13,409 nucleotides of DNA from Fidelibacterota bacterium UBA1611. Lineage in GTDB: Bacteria > Fidelibacterota > Marinisomatia > Marinisomatales > UBA1611. The translations under genes and the position numbers were made by a program. Numbering within the stretch: position 1 is the first letter of the stretch; each line of letters starts with the position of its first letter. The notes beneath the pieces are model-generated. The model had not been told where the DNA came from. It was given only the letters and a program-made list of their open reading frames with translations, and made no database searches. This document shows positions 1-6,050 of the stretch, in pieces. Location: contig DCMX01000132.1 in NCBI GenBank assembly GCA_002321855.1, forward strand, positions 1 through 13,409. Direction: 5' to 3'.

Positions 1-1
1 T

Positions 2-610
2 ATTGGACGCGGAGGCGGCTCTTTGGAGGACTTATGGGCTTTCAATGAAGAGATCACTGCAAGGGCTATATTCGATTGTAGGGTACCCATTATCTCGGCT
101 GTAGGCCATGAAACTGATATTACTATTACAGACCTAATCGCTGACTTTAGAGCACCAACCCCATCTTCCGCCGCAGAAATAGTTTCGCCTTCCAGGTTTG
201 AGATCTTAAGCCGTGTAAAAGAAAAAATAGAAGATCTGACATTGATTTTGCAAAGAAAAATTGAAATATATTGGATGAACTTGGATAGGCTGGATTCAAG
301 TTTGTCACTGATGAGGCCCAAGAAAAAAATTGAGCGTAGTTTGGAACACTTGTACCAGTTATCACACCGGTTGGAACAGGCGATGACCGTATCGTTGAAC
401 AAGAGAAAAGATTGTTTGTTTAGCATGAACAAACAATTGATTGGTCTGAGCCCGCGGCAGGTATTGAAAAGAGGATATGCGATAGCCTATAAACAAAAAA
501 CTGGAGAAATAATTAGGTCTGTAGCTGATATAGCAGTGGGTGATCTGTTTCATCTGCAAACGAGCAGGGGATCTATGGAAGCTGAAAAAAAGGCTGATTT
601 GAAAGACTGA
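2..610 (+). CDS. xseA: Exodeoxyribonuclease VII large subunit, 3' part (partial)
   Basis: This is the C-terminal ~202 residues of the catalytic subunit of exonuclease VII, which degrades single-stranded DNA from both ends to short oligonucleotides in the cytoplasm. The open frame runs in from the left window edge. Its first visible codons read IGRGGGSLEDLWAFNEE, the conserved XseA block, so a TTG at position 23 is not the real start. Next comes PIISAVGHETDITITDLIADFRAPTPSSAAE, the second conserved catalytic-domain block (quoted here in two runs: PIISAVGHETDITITDL and IADFRAPTPSSAAE). A Leu/Glu/Lys/Arg-rich stretch follows that should form the long coiled coil used to bind the small subunit. 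The tail RGYAIAYKQKTGEIIRSV matches the usual C-terminal domain. It ends in TGA and is followed 16 nt later by xseB, its partner, in the usual gene order. The identification is firm; the N-terminal OB-fold domain lies outside the window. Confidence 0.95.
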   Translation: MGRGGGSLEDLWAFNEEITARAIFDCRVPIISAVGHETDITITDLIADFRAPTPSSAAEIVSPSRFEILSRVKEKIEDLTLILQRKIEIYWMNLDRLDSSLSLMRPKKKIERSLEHLYQLSHRLEQAMTVSLNKRKDCLFSMNKQLIGLSPRQVLKRGYAIAYKQKTGEIIRSVADIAVGDLFHLQTSRGSMEAEKKADLKD

Positions 611-626
611 TCTCTTAAATTTCAGA

Positions 627-857
627 ATGGCAAAAAATAAATCATCTCAATCATTTGAAAAAGCATTGAAAGAACTGGAAAGCTTAGTTGAAAAAATGGA
701 GTCCGGCGATACATCTTTAGAACAAGGTCTGGAATGGTTCGAGGAAGGTATGCGCTTGGTAAAAACCTGTCGGAACCAGTTGGAAGATGCTGAACAAAAG
801 GTTCAATCGTTGATCAAGGATTCTGAAGGAAAACTTGAACTCGAGAATCTTGAATGA
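627..857 (+). CDS. xseB: Exodeoxyribonuclease VII small subunit
   Basis: This 76-residue protein is the non-catalytic subunit of exonuclease VII; several copies coat the coiled coil of XseA. The family signature is visible: SFEKALKELESLVEKMESGD followed by TSLEQGLEWFEEGMRLVKTC, two amphipathic helices joined by the GDTSLE turn. The length is typical for XseB (about 70-80 aa). It begins 16 nt after the xseA stop with ATG; no strong Shine-Dalgarno is visible (TTTCAG precedes the ATG). Its last codons overlap the nadK start by four bases (ATGA at 854-857), so the three genes are probably co-transcribed and the last two translationally coupled. Confidence 0.95.
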   Translation: MAKNKSSQSFEKALKELESLVEKMESGDTSLEQGLEWFEEGMRLVKTCRNQLEDAEQKVQSLIKDSEGKLELENLE

Positions 858-1735
858 AAAAACCAAGATCATTTGGTATTTGGGGTAATACTGAGAAGGA
901 TTCTTTTTGGGAAACTCTACCTCATATTTTAAACTGGTCAAAAGAAAAAGGATTAACTGTTCACCTAACAAAACATATCGTGGGTAAAGAAAAAGGTAGG
1001 CGTTATAACCAGTCGTTGATACGGTCGAAGGAAGATATAACTGAACTGGATTTTATGCTTGTTCTTGGTGGTGACGGCACATTTCTTTCCTGTATTCGAG
1101 CAGTGGAGCACAGGGCCACACCTGTCCTTGGAATCCACTTGGGGGACTTGGGCTTCTTAGCAAAAGTAACCTTGAAGGATCTTTTTCAACGTTTAGATCA
1201 AATGGCTACAGGATCATTCAAAATAGAACAACGCACAATGGCCAAAGCAGTAATCTCAAAAAATGGAGCTAAAAGAAAACACAATGGGCTTAATGATTTT
1301 GTTGTTAGTAATGGGGAATCGCACCGAATGCTTAATACGCAGGTACATGTTAATGATCAATTGGTGGCTAATTATAAATCTGATGGTCTGATTATTGCCA
1401 CACCAACGGGTTCCACTGCATACTCATTGTCCTCAGGTGGGCCAATAATTACTCCGGATGTGGACAGTTTTGTGATTACCCCAATTTCACCCCATTCGCT
1501 CACATCAAGACCACTGGTGGTTCCTGCAGATTCGGAGATTGAGATTGATTTTCCAGGAGAAGAAGAAAAGATCAAATTTATCACTGATGGACAGATTCAT
1601 GAAACTTTGGATCCCACCTGTTCTATCACTATTACTCGTGCGGAATTTGAGATCGGTTTAATAGATTTTTTAGATAATGACTATTTTCAAACGCTGAGAA
1701 CTAAAATGGGCTGGGGGAAAAGAGGAGAAAACTAA
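854..1735 (+). CDS. nadK: NAD kinase
   Basis: ATP-dependent NAD kinase (293 aa), which phosphorylates the 2'-hydroxyl of the adenosine ribose of NAD to make NADP in the cytosol. The family motifs appear in order: LGGDGTFL around residues 71-78 (the GGDGT phosphate-binding motif), GIHLGDLGFL at 93-102, GLNDFVVSNG at 145-154 (the Asn-acidic motif, here ND rather than NE, a common variant), and SDGLIIATPTGSTAYSLSSG at 177-196, then ISPHSLTSRPLV at 211-222. The C-terminus YFQTLRTKMGWG also matches the family. The ATG overlaps the xseB stop (ATGA), which fixes the start. It is the last + strand gene before a convergent junction. Length and motifs are complete, so it is expected to be active. Confidence 0.96.
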   Translation: MKKPRSFGIWGNTEKDSFWETLPHILNWSKEKGLTVHLTKHIVGKEKGRRYNQSLIRSKEDITELDFMLVLGGDGTFLSCIRAVEHRATPVLGIHLGDLGFLAKVTLKDLFQRLDQMATGSFKIEQRTMAKAVISKNGAKRKHNGLNDFVVSNGESHRMLNTQVHVNDQLVANYKSDGLIIATPTGSTAYSLSSGGPIITPDVDSFVITPISPHSLTSRPLVVPADSEIEIDFPGEEEKIKFITDGQIHETLDPTCSITITRAEFEIGLIDFLDNDYFQTLRTKMGWGKRGEN

Positions 1736-1742
1736 CATTTTG

Positions 1743-1759
1743 TTTAGCTAAGTGCTAAA
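1743..1759. other. Weak hairpin in the nadK/transporter convergent gap
   Basis: The 87-nt gap between the two convergent genes contains TTTAGC (1743-1748), a 5-nt spacer and GCTAAA (1754-1759), a perfect 6-bp inverted repeat. It sits 8 nt after the nadK stop, where a terminator is expected. The stem is AT-rich and followed by GTTTATTG rather than a clean T-run, so it would be a poor intrinsic terminator. A second imperfect element, TGATTG (1805-1810) with CAATCA (1824-1829) around an A7 tract, lies at the end of the opposing gene. Nothing else is recognisable in the gap. Confidence 0.25.
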
Positions 1760-1822
1760 GTTTATTGAATATTAAGTTAGCAATCACATCGATTATAGTT
1801 TGACTGATTGTAAAAAAAGAAT

Positions 1823-2986
1823 TCAATCATCTTTATTTATTTTGCCAAGACCGGTAAAACCCCTTTCAATTGCATAATAAAGGAATGTTCCGGTAAATAT
1901 CCCGATCACAAAACCATATCGGATACCGCCAGAGATCAACCCCACCAAGAGTGCGATCATGAATTTTGTTTTTGAGTGGGCAACATCACGAACAAGGAGC
2001 ATGAGCCCAAGACCCTCGAATAATAAAAGGATCCCGAGAATTGGTAATGGAAAGATATTTACTATAGTATTAAAACCTTGGCTAAAGAACAGGCCTAGTA
2101 ATATATAAAGTGAACCGTAGATAATTACGGACCCACCGGTTCTGCCACCGAAATTATGGTGGCCCACAATACCGCCTGAACCATGACAGGTGGGGATACC
2201 CCCGAAAAAGGGATTTATGAGGTTGATCAGAGAATAGGTATAACCTATTTTACGAATGGAGATATTCCGTTCCGGGTACCAGTCATTGGCAATTTGGTTA
2301 GTGGCTAAAATGGAGTTACCGATCGATAGAGGTACCTGGGGTATTGCCAGAATGAAAAACCCTGTTAAAATATCTCCCCATGTTGGAGTATGTATCTGAG
2401 GAAGGTATATACCTACAGCGTTCACGAATATTTGTCCATCAATTTTAAATATAAATGCGTAGACCATCCCGATTGCGATTATAAAAACTGCTGGAGGATA
2501 TTTTCTATTACCAATCAGGGAAATGGCTACAAGGAATGCGATCGCTGCCAAATAGTAACCGGCTATGCCATCCGAAATAACATAATCCTGCAATGCTAAC
2601 ATGGCAAGCTTAATTCCCAGTCCCAGCTGAATCCCACGAATCACAGTTTTGGGTACGATTTGACTGATCCAGTCGATCAGTTTTGTAATGTTTAGTATAA
2701 ACATGGAAATGCCAATTGCTAATCCACCCCCATAAAGAATACAAGGGCTGATCTTTTGGGTGATCACGATAGTGGCCATGGCTTTTAAGGGCTGGACCGG
2801 CATGGGCATTTTGTACAAACCGCCAGTAAATATTTGCATGATACCAAACATGACCAATACACTCGCACTATCCAATCCCGCGCTGATGATCATTCCCACG
2901 ATAAGGGGGAAATCTGTACCGATGTCACCAAAGGCTCCGGACCATTCATTTCTGTCAAACTTTATATCCTTGAAATAATTGAACAT
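1823..2986 (-). CDS. MOT1-type (SulP-related) molybdate/sulfate transporter
   Basis: A very hydrophobic protein of 387 aa from the ATG at 2986, with about ten or more membrane segments. It resembles the MOT1 family of high-affinity molybdate transporters, relatives of the SulP sulfate permeases. Near the N-terminus it has NEWSGAFGDIGTDFPLIVG, then KMPMPVQPLKAMATIVI around residues 59-75, the family hallmark. In the second half it has PTCHGSGGIVGHHNFGGRTG near residues 265-284, corresponding to the second MOT1 signature. Predicted role: oxyanion uptake across the inner membrane, most likely molybdate; sulfate cannot be excluded. The start is ambiguous: an in-frame TTG at 3010 directly follows the TAG of the upstream gene and has AGGA about 11 nt before it, which would add 8 residues. 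I prefer the ATG. It is the last gene of a leftward three-gene operon. Confidence 0.85.
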   Translation of the reverse strand: MFNYFKDIKFDRNEWSGAFGDIGTDFPLIVGMIISAGLDSASVLVMFGIMQIFTGGLYKMPMPVQPLKAMATIVITQKISPCILYGGGLAIGISMFILNITKLIDWISQIVPKTVIRGIQLGLGIKLAMLALQDYVISDGIAGYYLAAIAFLVAISLIGNRKYPPAVFIIAIGMVYAFIFKIDGQIFVNAVGIYLPQIHTPTWGDILTGFFILAIPQVPLSIGNSILATNQIANDWYPERNISIRKIGYTYSLINLINPFFGGIPTCHGSGGIVGHHNFGGRTGGSVIIYGSLYILLGLFFSQGFNTIVNIFPLPILGILLLFEGLGLMLLVRDVAHSKTKFMIALLVGLISGGIRYGFVIGIFTGTFLYYAIERGFTGLGKINKDD

Positions 2987-3010
2987 TGATCTTGTTTCTT
3001 TAATATTCAA

Positions 3011-3409
3011 CTATTGCATCATCCTGTGTCGCCTGAGCATACAATCATTCATTACTACGAGTAACCCTGCCTCTTTAGCTAATTTAGCCGCGTCTTTATT
3101 TATCACGCCATCCTGAAGCCATAGGGCCTTAGCACTTATCTCGATAGCAGCTTCAGCAATTGGTAGAACGTATTCCGCCCGACGGAAAACATTTACCACA
3201 TCTACCTGTTTGGGAATCGCTTGAAGTGAAGGGTAACAGGTCTCGCCCGCTATTTCTTTTTGACCAGGGTTTACAGGTATGATTGCATAACCCTGATCTT
3301 GCATATAAAGTGCTACAAAATTACTGGGCCGTTCTGGTTTATGGCTCATGCCGACCACTGCAATGGTTCTCATTCGAAAAATCTTTTTGATTATTGTAAT
3401 GTTATTCAT
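3011..3409 (-). CDS. CoA-binding domain protein (YccU-like)
   Basis: A 132-aa single-domain protein of the CoA_binding_2/YccU type, a Rossmann-like fold related to the CoA-binding domain of succinyl-CoA synthetase alpha. Visible family features: an N-terminal helix followed by RTIAVVGMSHKPERPSNFVA (residues 14-33, the nucleotide-binding loop), GYAIIPVNPGQKEIAGETCY (40-59), VDVVNVFRR (69-77), LWLQDGVIN (96-104) and a terminal NDCMLRRHRM (121-130). Such proteins bind CoA or an acyl-CoA-like ligand in vitro, but their physiological role is not settled, so no function is assigned. The ATG at 3409 overlaps the proline dehydrogenase stop by 8 nt; an internal Met13 is possible but would remove the usual N-terminal helix. 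The gene lies directly before the transporter, with no gap if that one starts at TTG. Confidence 0.85.
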   Translation of the reverse strand: MNNITIIKKIFRMRTIAVVGMSHKPERPSNFVALYMQDQGYAIIPVNPGQKEIAGETCYPSLQAIPKQVDVVNVFRRAEYVLPIAEAAIEISAKALWLQDGVINKDAAKLAKEAGLLVVMNDCMLRRHRMMQ

Positions 3410-4304
3410 GTTTAAACATGTTCTTTATGACATAGCGGGCAATAGCCGGATTTTCCTTCAACCTGCGCAATGAATAGTCAAACCAGTCCGGTCCGAATGG
3501 CACGTAGATCCTCACTTTATAGCCTTTATCGATCAGTTCTTCTAACCGACCTTGCATGGGAACACCATAAAGGGTCTGGAACTCGAACCTATTTGGGTCA
3601 ATACTTTCTGATTGTATCCATTGCAGAAGCTGATCGATCAGGTCCTGATCATGTGTGGCATAGCCGGCATATGCGCCATTGGCTGCCATAGTTTTAGCCA
3701 GGGTTAAAAAATTCTCTTTGACCTTTTTCCGGTCCTGAAAAGCGATCGTCTTTTCCTCTTTATAAATACCTTTACAGATTCGGGCATTGAGATTGTTTCC
3801 GGACATTATTTCTATATCTTTCAGACTACGATGGAGGTAGGATTGAATGACCACACCAACATGTTCATAGCTCTGTTTACAAAGGTTATAAATTTCAAAT
3901 GTATGGTCAGTGTAGACTGAGTTTTCCATATCCATCCGTAAAAAATTATTATTCTTTTTTGCTTGATCAAGGATTTTTGTGATATTGGTAATTGCCTTAT
4001 TCAGGGATATTCTCAAACCTACATGAGTGGGTTTTATGGAAAGATTACAATCCAAGGACTGATGATTGATCTGGTCATAAAGATCACAGTACTGTTCTGT
4101 GATCTTTTGGGCCTCATCTATATCCGTTATATGTTCACCAAGGATATCGATCGTAGCAGAGAATCCTTTTTCGTTTATGGTCTTCACATGCTTCAGTGCT
4201 TGTTCGGAAGTTTCACCGGCCACATATGGTTTAGCAAAAGGTCTTGCGAACCATTTTGGCAGAGCCGGTAAAGTATATTTGATTAAATGATTGATGAAGG
4301 ACAT
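3402..4304 (-). CDS. Proline dehydrogenase (monofunctional)
   Basis: Monofunctional FAD-dependent proline dehydrogenase, 300 aa, which oxidises L-proline to 1-pyrroline-5-carboxylate and passes electrons to quinone at the membrane face. Family blocks are present in order: FLRMDMENS (121-129), VVIQSYLHRS (151-160), RICKGIYKE (175-183), YATHD (215-219), FEFQTLYGVPMQGR (240-253), VRIYVPFGPDWFDY (264-277) and the substrate-binding LRRLKENP (279-286). Length fits the stand-alone PutB/PRODH class and no P5C dehydrogenase domain or gene is nearby. I chose ATG 4304; an upstream in-frame TTG at 4367 adds 21 residues that do not resemble the family. AAGAGG lies about 18 nt upstream of the ATG, too far for a normal Shine-Dalgarno. 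It heads a leftward operon and is divergent from the complex I operon. Confidence 0.93.
   Translation of the reverse strand: MSFINHLIKYTLPALPKWFARPFAKPYVAGETSEQALKHVKTINEKGFSATIDILGEHITDIDEAQKITEQYCDLYDQINHQSLDCNLSIKPTHVGLRISLNKAITNITKILDQAKKNNNFLRMDMENSVYTDHTFEIYNLCKQSYEHVGVVIQSYLHRSLKDIEIMSGNNLNARICKGIYKEEKTIAFQDRKKVKENFLTLAKTMAANGAYAGYATHDQDLIDQLLQWIQSESIDPNRFEFQTLYGVPMQGRLEELIDKGYKVRIYVPFGPDWFDYSLRRLKENPAIARYVIKNMFKHE
4079..4107. repeat. Perfect 11-bp inverted repeat inside the proline dehydrogenase gene
   Basis: AAAGATCACAG (4079-4089) and its exact complement CTGTGATCTTT (4097-4107) flank a 7-nt loop. It falls at codons 66-76 of the proline dehydrogenase gene (KITEQYCDLY region). In either transcript it could fold into a stem-loop; on the + strand it is followed by one more T and then G. 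Its presence is directly visible; any function is unknown. Confidence 0.6.
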
Positions 4305-4326
4305 AAAACAAGTTAAAATTTTCCTC

Positions 4327-4339
4327 TTGGTGTCACCAA
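4327..4339. promoter_or_regulatory. 13-nt palindrome, candidate operator upstream of proline dehydrogenase
   Basis: TTGGTG-T-CACCAA is a perfect palindrome with a single central base, lying 23-35 nt upstream of the proline dehydrogenase ATG in the divergent intergenic region. Its size and symmetry suit a dimeric regulator's site, and it would lie just downstream of the candidate leftward promoter. It could be bound by a proline-responsive or other repressor. No regulator gene is in the window, so this is inference. Confidence 0.35.
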
Positions 4340-4361
4340 CCGTTTTTGTTCGAAAAATGCA

Positions 4362-4375
4362 AGGCAATTATTCTA
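4362..4375 (-). promoter_or_regulatory. Candidate -10 region for the proline dehydrogenase operon
   Basis: On the - strand TAGAAT (4375-4370) differs from TATAAT at one position and would start transcription near 4362, leaving a ~58-nt leader that includes the 13-nt palindrome. The corresponding -35 region is poor, so this is only a candidate. Confidence 0.25.
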
Positions 4376-4383
4376 AGTTTAGA

Positions 4384-4413
4384 TTGACTCACGAAAAGAC
4401 ATCCTTCTAAATT
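4384..4413 (+). promoter_or_regulatory. nuoA: Candidate sigma70-type promoter for the nuo operon
   Basis: TTGACT (4384-4389), one mismatch from TTGACA, is followed after 18 nt by TAAATT (4408-4413), four of six matches to TATAAT; a 17-nt spacing gives the weaker CTAAAT. It would start transcription about 25 nt before the nuoA ATG. The leader is pyrimidine-rich with no Shine-Dalgarno. This is the best promoter-like pair in the 140-nt divergent region, but the FCB group often uses different promoter elements. Confidence 0.35.
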
Positions 4414-4444
4414 TCCGTTCTTATTTTCGCTCGTACTTATATTT

Positions 4445-4861
4445 ATGTATCGTGATTTCGGAACAGTTCTTGTGGCAGTTGTGCTTGGCATTGTAATGGT
4501 GGCCATACCATTGCTGTTGCAGAAACTTATCGCACCTTCTAAAAAGACCAAAGACAAACTACAGACCTATGAATGTGGAGAAGAAGCGGAAGGTTCAGCT
4601 TGGTTACAGTTCAATATACGGTTCTATGTTATTGCTCTGATCTTTCTGATCTTTGATGTGGAGATTGTTTTCCTGTTTCCATGGGCGGTCGTGTTCAAGG
4701 AATTAGGCCTTCTGGCACTTATAGAAATGGGTATCTTCCTTATTATTCTGATTGCAGGATTGGCCTATGTATGGGTCAAAGCTGATCTGGATTGGGTAAA
4801 AAGAAAGGTCAATTATGGTACTGGCCGTTACCAGGATATGCATATGAAAGAGGCAAAATAA
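4445..4861 (+). CDS. nuoA: NADH-quinone oxidoreductase subunit A
   Basis: NuoA (138 aa) is a three-helix membrane subunit of respiratory complex I that helps form the junction between the peripheral and membrane arms near the quinone cavity. Visible features: a first helix at about residues 6-30, then the conserved loop TYECGEEAEGSAW (41-53) with the invariant Cys44, the second helix FYVIALIFLIFDVEIVFLFP (60-79) with Asp71 and Glu73, and a third helix at about 91-112. The length is usual for the family, with a somewhat long Lys-rich tail. It is the first gene of the nuo operon, preceded by the divergent control region. No clear ribosome binding site precedes the ATG; an upstream start is not available in a plausible position. 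Confidence 0.96.
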   Translation: MYRDFGTVLVAVVLGIVMVAIPLLLQKLIAPSKKTKDKLQTYECGEEAEGSAWLQFNIRFYVIALIFLIFDVEIVFLFPWAVVFKELGLLALIEMGIFLIILIAGLAYVWVKADLDWVKRKVNYGTGRYQDMHMKEAK

Positions 4862-4863
4862 AT

Positions 4864-5355
4864 ATGGGACTATTGGAAAATAGATTTAATGATAACGTGA
4901 TCGTTGCGAAGCTTGACAAACTCATGAGCTGGTCACGATCAACGTCACCCTGGTTTTTTCAGTTTGGGTTAGCCTGTTGTGCAATAGAGATGATGGCCGC
5001 GGCCGCGAGTCGGTATGATCTAATGCGAATTGGAATGATCCCTCGTTCATCTCCACGACAGGCAGATGTTATGATCGTGGCCGGAACGGTCACCATGAAA
5101 ATGGCTTTGCGTGTTAAGAAACTTTATGAGCAAATGGCAGACCCAAAATATGTTGTTGCCATGGGTTCTTGTGCCACAAGCGGCGGACCATATTGGCAGC
5201 ATGGATATCATGTTTTAAAAGGAGTGGATATTGTTGTACCCGTTGATGTTTATGTTCCCGGTTGTCCACCAAGACCCGAAGCACTTATCGAAGGCCTATT
5301 AAAACTGCAAGAACAGATCTTACAAGAGCGACCATTGACCCGGAAAATCGGGTGA
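4864..5355 (+). CDS. nuoB: NADH-quinone oxidoreductase subunit B (N2 cluster subunit)
   Basis: NuoB (163 aa) carries the 4Fe-4S cluster N2, the last electron carrier before quinone in complex I. The four ligands are visible: the tandem Cys38-Cys39 in GLACCAIEMM, Cys103 in MGSCATSGG and Cys134 in VPGCPPRPEA. The stretch RYDLMRIGMIPRSSPRQADV is also typical. I start it at ATG 4864, two bases after the nuoA stop, with GAAAGAGG (4846-4853) at good spacing; the longer open frame from 4792 lies inside nuoA and adds 24 unrelated residues. Its TGA overlaps the GTG start of nuoC. The length is complete. Confidence 0.97.
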   Translation: MGLLENRFNDNVIVAKLDKLMSWSRSTSPWFFQFGLACCAIEMMAAAASRYDLMRIGMIPRSSPRQADVMIVAGTVTMKMALRVKKLYEQMADPKYVVAMGSCATSGGPYWQHGYHVLKGVDIVVPVDVYVPGCPPRPEALIEGLLKLQEQILQERPLTRKIG

Positions 5356-6050
5356 GTAAAGAACGAGAAAAATTGATCTCCGATGCGGTTGAAAAGGCTA
5401 TCGCAGGTGATATGGATGCAATCAATAATATTGAGGATAGGGTCGTTCGTTCGAAAGCGAAGGCTGCTCTGGCTAAGGCGAAAAGACTCCAGAAAGATGG
5501 TTCTTCCCCTGATGCTGATCTCTCTGGTTCGGATGTACCAACAGTGTCAAATGCTCCATCTGAAAACCCAAATCGAATGTTTGGTGATCGGATCAATGAA
5601 AAATTCCCAGGATCTTTAGATGGTGATTTAAAGGATACTCATATCCAGCTAAAGCCTGACCAATGGAATGATATCGCAATATGGCTGAAAACGGAAGATG
5701 ACATGTTATTTGATTCATTACAGTGTATAACAGGTATGGATATGGGAGAGGATATTCTGGAGGCTCGCTATAATCTTCATTCCATGAAATATCGATTCGC
5801 GATTGAGATCAGGATTGCAATACCTAAGAAAAAAGCTGAGATCCCATCCATAGAACAAGTCTGGCGAATAGGTGATTGGTTTGAACGGGAAACCTATGAC
5901 ATGTATGGAATTTCGTTTTCTGGGCATACAGATTTAAGGCGTATTCTGCTCCCAGATGATTGGGAAGGCTGGCCATTGCGTAAAGATTATGAAGTTCAGG
6001 AAACCTATCATGGTATTGTCGTGCCAAAAGTGAAAGAAGGATGGGAATAG
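5352..6050 (+). CDS. nuoC: NADH-quinone oxidoreductase subunit C with N-terminal extension
   Basis: NuoC (232 aa) is the 30-kDa scaffold subunit of the connecting arm of complex I. The conserved domain begins near residue 74 (NRMFGDRINEKFPGSL) and includes the family signature WRIGDWFERETYDMYGISFS (171-190) and HTDLRRILLPDDWEGWPLRK (192-211). Before it lies an unusual ~73-residue extension: a charged Ala/Lys/Glu-rich segment (about 4-48) likely to be helical, then a Ser/Pro/Asp-rich linker (49-73). I chose GTG 5352 because it forms a GTGA overlap with the nuoB stop. The frame is open further upstream (ATG 5262) but that part lies wholly within nuoB. A later ATG at 5412 has AGGTGA only one base before it, too close to act as a ribosome site. 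NuoC is not fused to NuoD here. Confidence 0.93.
   Translation: MSKEREKLISDAVEKAIAGDMDAINNIEDRVVRSKAKAALAKAKRLQKDGSSPDADLSGSDVPTVSNAPSENPNRMFGDRINEKFPGSLDGDLKDTHIQLKPDQWNDIAIWLKTEDDMLFDSLQCITGMDMGEDILEARYNLHSMKYRFAIEIRIAIPKKKAEIPSIEQVWRIGDWFERETYDMYGISFSGHTDLRRILLPDDWEGWPLRKDYEVQETYHGIVVPKVKEGWE

Noticed and set aside
1743..1822. Bidirectional intrinsic terminator between nadK and the transporter gene
   Set aside because: The hairpin has only six AT-rich pairs and lacks a clean T-run on either strand, so it is listed only as a weak hairpin.
2535..2545. GCGATCGC, the cyanobacterial HIP1 octamer
   Set aside because: It occurs only once that I noticed, so it is not evidence of a HIP1-type genome; the general GATC excess is reported separately.
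3963..4271. 102-residue open frame antisense to proline dehydrogenase
   Set aside because: It is a shadow of the conserved enzyme gene; no ribosome site and no recognisable domain.
5285..5596. Ala/Ser/Arg-rich 103-residue antisense frame opposite the NuoC extension
   Set aside because: The low-complexity composition is the complement of the Ala/Lys-rich extension; no start signal or family resemblance.
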